20,551 nucleotides of DNA from Candidatus Aminicenantes bacterium UBA4820 (GTDB taxonomy: Bacteria > Acidobacteriota > UBA4820), in the NCBI GenBank assembly GCA_002402325.1, contig DHFQ01000147.1, positions 2,803 through 23,353 on the forward strand. Direction: 5' to 3'. Positions within the stretch are counted from its first letter, which is position 1, and each line of letters starts with the position of its first letter. Below, in pieces: positions 15,445 through 20,551 of the stretch. The notes under the pieces were generated by a model. That model did no database searches, had not been told where the DNA came from, and saw only the letters and a list, made by a program, of their open reading frames with translations. The position numbers and the translations under genes were made by a program.

Positions 15445-15660
15445 GAGTCAGTTTGCATCAGGGTTTAAGAGAGTTGGGTTCTCATTTTTAGGTAACATAG
15501 ATTTTTTTCCACCGTTTTAGGATTAAGGATATTTCTATGTCCTTGAGTTCCACCGATAATTTTCACAGGGGCGATAATAGCCACATCATTTATTTGTTTT
15601 TACCGGATTTTCGCTTAAAAGATAGTAACATATCAAAGGGAGCGGTAGAATTCAGGAAAT

Positions 15661-17454
15661 CTATTGAATTTTCAGATCTTGCGACTCTACACTTCCTCTG
15701 AAGCCCTCTCCTTGAGATATGAATAGGAGTTTACCTCTAACTTTCTTCGGTTTTTTATCTTTGTAGTTAATTCGGTAAGGCTTTATTTCAAAACACTTTT
15801 TTGTATTTACTCCATTCTTACATTCAACCCACTCTGAATCGCAGGGAACCATTAAACATAATTTATCTTCTGAATCAAAAAATTCAAGGTATGCTGAAAG
15901 AGCCGTTTTATTTAGCCTGTCGATAGTTTCCTTTGAAGAGGTAATTTCGCCTTTCCAGACCGCTTTTGTGAGATTATCCCCTGATGGCTTTATTGCTGTT
16001 ACTTCAATCTCCCTTTCCATAGAACAATTCTTTATTTTTTCTTCAATTTTAATTTTTTCATCGATCCAGTAGGAATATTGTGAAGGGGCACTTGCCTCTA
16101 TACCGTTTTTAAGGCATTGTAAGGCACTTTCTAAATCATTGACATCGTTTGACGAATAGATTCTATAGAGATCAAACTGCAAGGAAGCGTAAGTCTTCTT
16201 ATTTTCTTTGAAAAGGTCCGACGCCTTTTGAAGGAATTCTATTTTCTCCCTGTTTGAAAGATATGGGGAGTTATCCATTAGTTTCTTTTTCGCTTTGTAA
16301 AAATTGGCAGAATCAACATTTTTTAAAAGATCGTGGTTGCAATTTTTCTTTAGCCAATCAATAAATTCACTATGTGGCAAATTTGAGGAAAAAAATTGCT
16401 CAACTGAGTGGTCAAAGAGTATATTTACAGCCTCTTTTTTATCTGGTGAAGGCTCATTTTTTGAGACAACTTTACAAAAATAGATAAATTTTTCTCCACC
16501 AATACCTTTTAGAATGTTAAAAAGCGTTCTACAATTGGGTGATGATTTTTCACATAGACAAAATTGGTAATAAAAATCTGCAATCAGATCAAAGTTATCT
16601 TCCGATGCTAATATTCGTAAAACTCCAATGGAGAGGTCTCCAGAATTTTTAATTTTTTCAAGGTCTCTTTTCACAAAAGCAGTTAGTTCCTTCTTAAAAT
16701 TGCCCCTCCTTGCCTGTTCTGCAATAATATCAAGAACAATTTCCCCGTTAGTTTTCCTCTTTGGGTTTTCATAGTAAGAGGTAAGAAAGTTAAAGAACCT
16801 TATGTCGGGAGGAAGTTTACGAAACGAATCAATATTATGTCCACACAAATCTTCCCATTTATCAACATTGTTTCTTAACCATGTCAGATTGTCAATCACA
16901 TAGTGCACAACATAAGTAGGATCAAAATGCTCAACAAGGGTTGTGTAGGTAAAACAACCCTCCTGAGTAGTTATCGGATATTTTTCTAAAATCTGAAGAA
17001 GGGGCTCAATTGCCCTTTCGTCACCCGATTCTCCCAGAAGGTGAATTGCTTCCATTACGACGCAAACATTTTCAGAGTTAAGTCCTTCAATTAAAATCGG
17101 AAAGTACTTTTGCAACTCCTCTTTGTAACCCGGTAGCAGAGACAGATTGTGACATTTTGTTTTCATTATAACGTTATAGACGAAATTCTTGAACTCCTGA
17201 TTGTCTGTTATGCAGGATATAAATCCGTTATGACCATAGGGCATACTATAGAAGCATCTTCCATCTTTATTAACATTTTCTGGACTCATTGCAAGAATCT
17301 GGCAGGGATCAACTTTTGGTACCGTTTCTTCTGGATGTGAATCCATTCTGGCAATTCCCTTTTGAGATGAAAAACCCTCTTGAGGAAAAATTTGAGTCGT
17401 AAAAAGTGGTAAAAATAGTAGAAAAAATAGTTTTAATAATTGAACTGATTTCAT
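15661..17454 (-). CDS. Exported HEAT-repeat protein of unknown function
   Basis: This 597-aa protein has a clear signal peptide (about residues 1-24, KLFFLLFLPLFTTQIF), so it should act in the periplasm or envelope. After a Cys-containing segment there is a HEAT/armadillo-like stretch, best seen in LIEGLNSENVCVVMEAIHLL followed by GDERAIEPLLQILE. Alpha-helical repeats continue to about residue 470. The last 110 residues are beta-rich with several cysteines (CLMVPCDSEWVECKNG) and have no recognised family. The mature part carries many cysteines, which may form disulfides. The ATG at 17454 overlaps the preceding stop (ATGA), so it is translated together with the upstream, larger HEAT protein. 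HEAT scaffolds usually mediate protein contacts; the partner is unknown. Confidence 0.75.
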   Translation of the reverse strand: MKSVQLLKLFFLLFLPLFTTQIFPQEGFSSQKGIARMDSHPEETVPKVDPCQILAMSPENVNKDGRCFYSMPYGHNGFISCITDNQEFKNFVYNVIMKTKCHNLSLLPGYKEELQKYFPILIEGLNSENVCVVMEAIHLLGESGDERAIEPLLQILEKYPITTQEGCFTYTTLVEHFDPTYVVHYVIDNLTWLRNNVDKWEDLCGHNIDSFRKLPPDIRFFNFLTSYYENPKRKTNGEIVLDIIAEQARRGNFKKELTAFVKRDLEKIKNSGDLSIGVLRILASEDNFDLIADFYYQFCLCEKSSPNCRTLFNILKGIGGEKFIYFCKVVSKNEPSPDKKEAVNILFDHSVEQFFSSNLPHSEFIDWLKKNCNHDLLKNVDSANFYKAKKKLMDNSPYLSNREKIEFLQKASDLFKENKKTYASLQFDLYRIYSSNDVNDLESALQCLKNGIEASAPSQYSYWIDEKIKIEEKIKNCSMEREIEVTAIKPSGDNLTKAVWKGEITSSKETIDRLNKTALSAYLEFFDSEDKLCLMVPCDSEWVECKNGVNTKKCFEIKPYRINYKDKKPKKVRGKLLFISQGEGFRGSVESQDLKIQ

Positions 17455-20400
17455 TCGTCTATCAAACCCTCTCTTTCAGCCCAATTTAGCCAATCGCTCA
17501 AAACTTTCTCTTTAACATCTCCTTTAGCATAATTCGGATTTCCAAAATCAACTCCAAAAAGTTTTACTATTTTTGCGTGAAGATCGGAACCACCGAAAGG
17601 GGCAAACTTGTAAGAAGTATCACCTACGGATAAAAAATAAAATTTTGTAAAAGCCATCTTTTTTGTCAAATTTTCATTTATGTCAAGGCAGAATCTAAAA
17701 AGTTCATCGTTGTAATTGTTGCAGTTCTTAAGCAAATCCCATCCACTTCTATTTTTTGCATCATTCCACCACTTTCTCAGTTTTTCTTTGTTTTGCTCAT
17801 TTAACGGTGCACTTCCTTCAAGAAAATACGCTGATTCCATCAAGCCCCATCTTGAAAGAGTTGACCTTGCTCTACGACTTCTTTTTTCATCGCCCGCTAA
17901 AGTCGTCTCCACAAGTTCTTCAACTACGGAGTGAAATCTCTTATCAGGGGAATCATCTTTATGCTCTTTAAACCATCTTTGCCAATCCTTAAGAGTCTCC
18001 TTTGTGATGGTCTGCTTTGGTAAGACTCCGTAAGATGAGTAAGGTTCAAAATATTGGATTCCAGGCCTTCCTGTTATTCTTATGACGATCCATATCAATT
18101 TTTCCTTTGCCGATAAGGGCGTCTCTTCTTTTAAAGCGTAGGAAATAAATTCTTCAATATCTTCTGATGTTCTAAAGTTTGTAAGAGCGATTGCTGCGTA
18201 TGGTGCAAGACTGCTTTGTTCAAGAATCAACTTCAACAGAAATGGTTTTGCCTCTTTCAAACGCATCTCTCCGAATGTCAATATACTCAAAGATGCAGTT
18301 TGGGGATCCATATCTAAAGCGAGTTTAAGGAGATACGGCAATGCCTCCTTTATTTTAAATGTCGCTACACCTGCAATTCCAACCTGTTTCAGAATTGGCT
18401 CTTTTGATTTAAGAAGGGGAGGATAAAAAGGAGCCATTTCATTTCTTACAAGAAGTTGCAATGTGTACAAAGAGGAAGCCTTTAAATTTACATCTTCCGA
18501 TTTAGCATCCTCTTTGAAAACTTCCAGACCCTTCTCATCTCTAAACATTTCCCACAGTGCGTATGCGGCTGAATGACGTATTTTTGGATCTTTATCATTT
18601 AATAAAGCCCTGATTTCATTTTCAAACTGAACTCCTGCATCAGTGATAAAAACGGAAGAGGGCTGCCATATCTGAACGGACACACTCTCGTTATATCCAG
18701 GTATCTTATCGCCTACGACCTTAAGAGGATGGTTTAAACCGTCTACAATTTGATCGAAATATTTTTTCCTGATCTTGAGAAGACTCTCATTTAGTTTTTT
18801 CTCTTCTTCCTCGCTTAATGTTTTAATCTTTTCTTTCTTTTCTTCAAGTTTTTCCTTTATTACCGCCTCTTTCTCTTTAAGCCATTTGTTCCGGTTGTCT
18901 TCTTCATAATAGAGAGGAAAGTTACTTATTCCTGTCTTCTTTATTACAAGAAGTTCTGCCTGATGTCTGATAATGTAATCGGGTGAGCTAAGGAGCGGAA
19001 AAAGATCATTTTCTGAAACAAGAACTCCTTTGTCTTTTAGAAAGGCTTCTATAAACTCCTCTTCATTTGTTACCTGAGCATCTTTTATATCCTTGATAAA
19101 CTCATCACTCAATTTTTTTATAGTTGATGGATATTCAGGAAAGTCAAATGTTACGATTTTAATCTCATCCTTGCAGTTACAGACAGGCTGATAAATTCTT
19201 CCTTCTTTTTTATCCCCAATGTAGCTCATTATTCTATTTCCAAACATTGTTGACAGGAATTTACACGATTGGTAATTTGAAAGAAAATCCCTCAGGGAAT
19301 CGCATTTATCAGTAAATCCACGAACAACAACACCAAAGGAATTCTTTTCTCCAAATGGATCATCGGAGGTTATAAAACTTTTCCATGCTTCATCTATTTC
19401 TTGAGAAGTGTAAAGATTTAAAAGCAACTCATTGGCTTCTTCCTTTTCACGCCAATAATTAAGACCTCCGTCCTTAGGAGTAAGGTTCATTAAATTTTTT
19501 ATTTTATTCTGGCACTCCTTCAAAATTGGTTCGGGTATCTTTGCTTTAAACTCTTCATTCTTAAAAAGTCTGGAAATGGCTGAAAGGTATAGTTCTCTTC
19601 TGTCTCTACTCGCTATAGCAATGTCAATCTGTTCTGGAATCTCTTCGTATCTTTTTTCTCTTGAGATTGCATCTAATCTACTATAAAAGAGACTTTCAAA
19701 ATTCACCTCAGTAAAATTGAAACCCCCAACATTCATCTTTGTAAGTTCGTCGTAGGTTAGAGGTTTTTCCCTTGAGGCGAGTTGCCGGCTAACTGAGGAA
19801 AACCATTTGTTCGGCTTTGCAGAAAGAAGCATCCTCAAATGAGCCTCATCAAGTAAAGGAAGAGCGAATTCAATATTTAAAGAATCAAGATAGGCATCAG
19901 TCATTTGAGGAGAGTGGTTTTTATACTCTTCTATTGCGGAATTTAATCTTGCAGCGAACCCGTCGTCTTTAACAGAAATCAAGGTAGTTGAAGCATATTT
20001 TCTTAAAAAATCTTTATCACTATTTAACAAGAAACGAATGTAGTCAATATCCTTCAATTCTCCGATGCAATAAGGGACAAATCTGGGATTGCTTTTCAAA
20101 ATAAGGTCTAATGCCAGATTGATAGACTCCTTCAAACCCGCTCTAAAAAGGATTGTAATCTGCGTATCAACCTTTAACTCTTTAAAGGCAGGGTCTAACC
20201 ACGGTTTTGCCTCAACAACATCAACAAAGAGAGTCCAATCCCCCCAGCCGTGTGTAACAATGTATTCCGTGAAAAAATATGTGGCTTTATCTTTTCTCCA
20301 TATATTTTTAAACTTGATTTTAAATTTTGGAAAGTTCAACTCCAATCCATGGACTCTTCCTAACACATCTTTTTCTTCAGAGAGAAAGCCCCTTTCTACA

Positions 20401-20551
20401 ACCTTTTGTGCGGAAGGTGAACGATCACCAATAGATTTGATTGCTTCAAGAAGGGCAATTTGAACCTCAAGACTTTTGTCATAAAGCAGAAAATCCCTTG
20501 CAGCAGGATACAAAGAGGAATCAATCCTTGCAAGAGAAATTAAAGCATTTG
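17451..20551 (-). CDS. Large HEAT-repeat protein, N-terminus beyond the window
   Basis: The frame is open through the right edge; the last visible codons (NALISLARIDSS) already read as a HEAT helix, so the true start lies outside. At least 1032 residues are visible, ending GLIDE. Helical repeats occur throughout. Clear HEAT units are DKDPKIRHSAAYALWEMFRD (about 18550-18610) and the run KEALPYLLKLALD...KEAKPFLLKLILE (about 18200-18360). A highly charged Lys/Glu coiled-coil interrupts them near 18780-18890. WQRWFKEHKDD near 17960 is a motif often seen at the end of HEAT-scaffold proteins. No enzyme motif is visible. It is operonic with the exported HEAT protein through a 4-bp overlap, which suggests a joint, perhaps envelope-related, scaffold. 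Whether it has a signal peptide cannot be seen here. Confidence 0.75.
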   Translation of the reverse strand, partial: NALISLARIDSSLYPAARDFLLYDKSLEVQIALLEAIKSIGDRSPSAQKVVERGFLSEEKDVLGRVHGLELNFPKFKIKFKNIWRKDKATYFFTEYIVTHGWGDWTLFVDVVEAKPWLDPAFKELKVDTQITILFRAGLKESINLALDLILKSNPRFVPYCIGELKDIDYIRFLLNSDKDFLRKYASTTLISVKDDGFAARLNSAIEEYKNHSPQMTDAYLDSLNIEFALPLLDEAHLRMLLSAKPNKWFSSVSRQLASREKPLTYDELTKMNVGGFNFTEVNFESLFYSRLDAISREKRYEEIPEQIDIAIASRDRRELYLSAISRLFKNEEFKAKIPEPILKECQNKIKNLMNLTPKDGGLNYWREKEEANELLLNLYTSQEIDEAWKSFITSDDPFGEKNSFGVVVRGFTDKCDSLRDFLSNYQSCKFLSTMFGNRIMSYIGDKKEGRIYQPVCNCKDEIKIVTFDFPEYPSTIKKLSDEFIKDIKDAQVTNEEEFIEAFLKDKGVLVSENDLFPLLSSPDYIIRHQAELLVIKKTGISNFPLYYEEDNRNKWLKEKEAVIKEKLEEKKEKIKTLSEEEEKKLNESLLKIRKKYFDQIVDGLNHPLKVVGDKIPGYNESVSVQIWQPSSVFITDAGVQFENEIRALLNDKDPKIRHSAAYALWEMFRDEKGLEVFKEDAKSEDVNLKASSLYTLQLLVRNEMAPFYPPLLKSKEPILKQVGIAGVATFKIKEALPYLLKLALDMDPQTASLSILTFGEMRLKEAKPFLLKLILEQSSLAPYAAIALTNFRTSEDIEEFISYALKEETPLSAKEKLIWIVIRITGRPGIQYFEPYSSYGVLPKQTITKETLKDWQRWFKEHKDDSPDKRFHSVVEELVETTLAGDEKRSRRARSTLSRWGLMESAYFLEGSAPLNEQNKEKLRKWWNDAKNRSGWDLLKNCNNYNDELFRFCLDINENLTKKMAFTKFYFLSVGDTSYKFAPFGGSDLHAKIVKLFGVDFGNPNYAKGDVKEKVLSDWLNWAEREGLIDE

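Larger units (their letters stand above)
15371..15660. other. 290-bp gap between the HEAT operon and the kinase
   Basis: This contains the kinase promoter (15383-15410) and a 10-bp perfect inverted repeat just upstream of it (15414-15444). The remainder carries only frames shorter than 20 codons, with no RNA gene or terminator that I can support. No T-tailed hairpin is visible after the HEAT operon stop at 15661. Confidence 0.5.

Noticed and set aside
1..20551. CRISPR array or tandem-repeat locus
   Set aside because: No regularly spaced 20-40 bp repeats were seen. The only long repeat is the pair bounding the island.

Overview
The window reads as chromosomal DNA of a diderm (Gram-negative-type) bacterium. 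An LptD-like lipopolysaccharide-export barrel protein shows the outer membrane. AspRS, HisRS and CoaBC are of ordinary bacterial type. Hand-sampled lines of the core genes are about 35-38% G+C, and strong Shine-Dalgarno sites are common. I cannot place the phylum from this sequence alone. Almost all core genes are on the minus strand.

Reading minus-strand operons in transcription order, the first unit (7714 to 1) is lptD, then a fused isoprenoid-alcohol kinase/DUF92 membrane protein, a UbiA-family prenyltransferase, hisS, aspS and the start of coaBC. The genes overlap or are separated by only a few bases, apart from about 33 bp before hisS, so they probably form one operon. It mixes envelope assembly, isoprenoid-phosphate and prenyl-transfer chemistry, tRNA charging and CoA synthesis. 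On the plus strand, upstream of lptD, lies an intact tRNA-Arg(ACG) gene with a textbook promoter.

The second region (about 7950-12464) is an accessory island of about 4.5 kb. It begins directly at the 3' end of the tRNA-Arg gene and is closed by a second copy of the tRNA 3' half. The direct repeat continues past the tRNA and is 132 bp (left) and 136 bp (right), with one 4-bp indel and one substitution. The island holds the C-terminal remnant of a secreted FN3-type protein, a small stand-alone PD-(D/E)XK-type nuclease, two small unrecognised plus-strand genes, a structured G/C-rich gap and a large NERD-nuclease/SF1 helicase. No integrase is visible. A nuclease plus a nuclease-helicase in a tRNA-borne island suggests mobile-element or phage-defence cargo, which is an inference.

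The third region (12574-15370) is a histidine kinase/response regulator pair. The response regulator ends inside the right repeat and appears to have lost the end of its degenerate GGDEF-like domain. So the repeat contains a few codons of a real chromosomal gene, and this constrains how the island arrived.

The fourth region (15661 to the right edge) is a two-gene operon of HEAT-repeat proteins of unknown role. The first is larger than 1030 residues and runs off the window. The second has a signal peptide. A 290-bp gap between this operon and the kinase contains a 10-bp inverted repeat and the kinase promoter.
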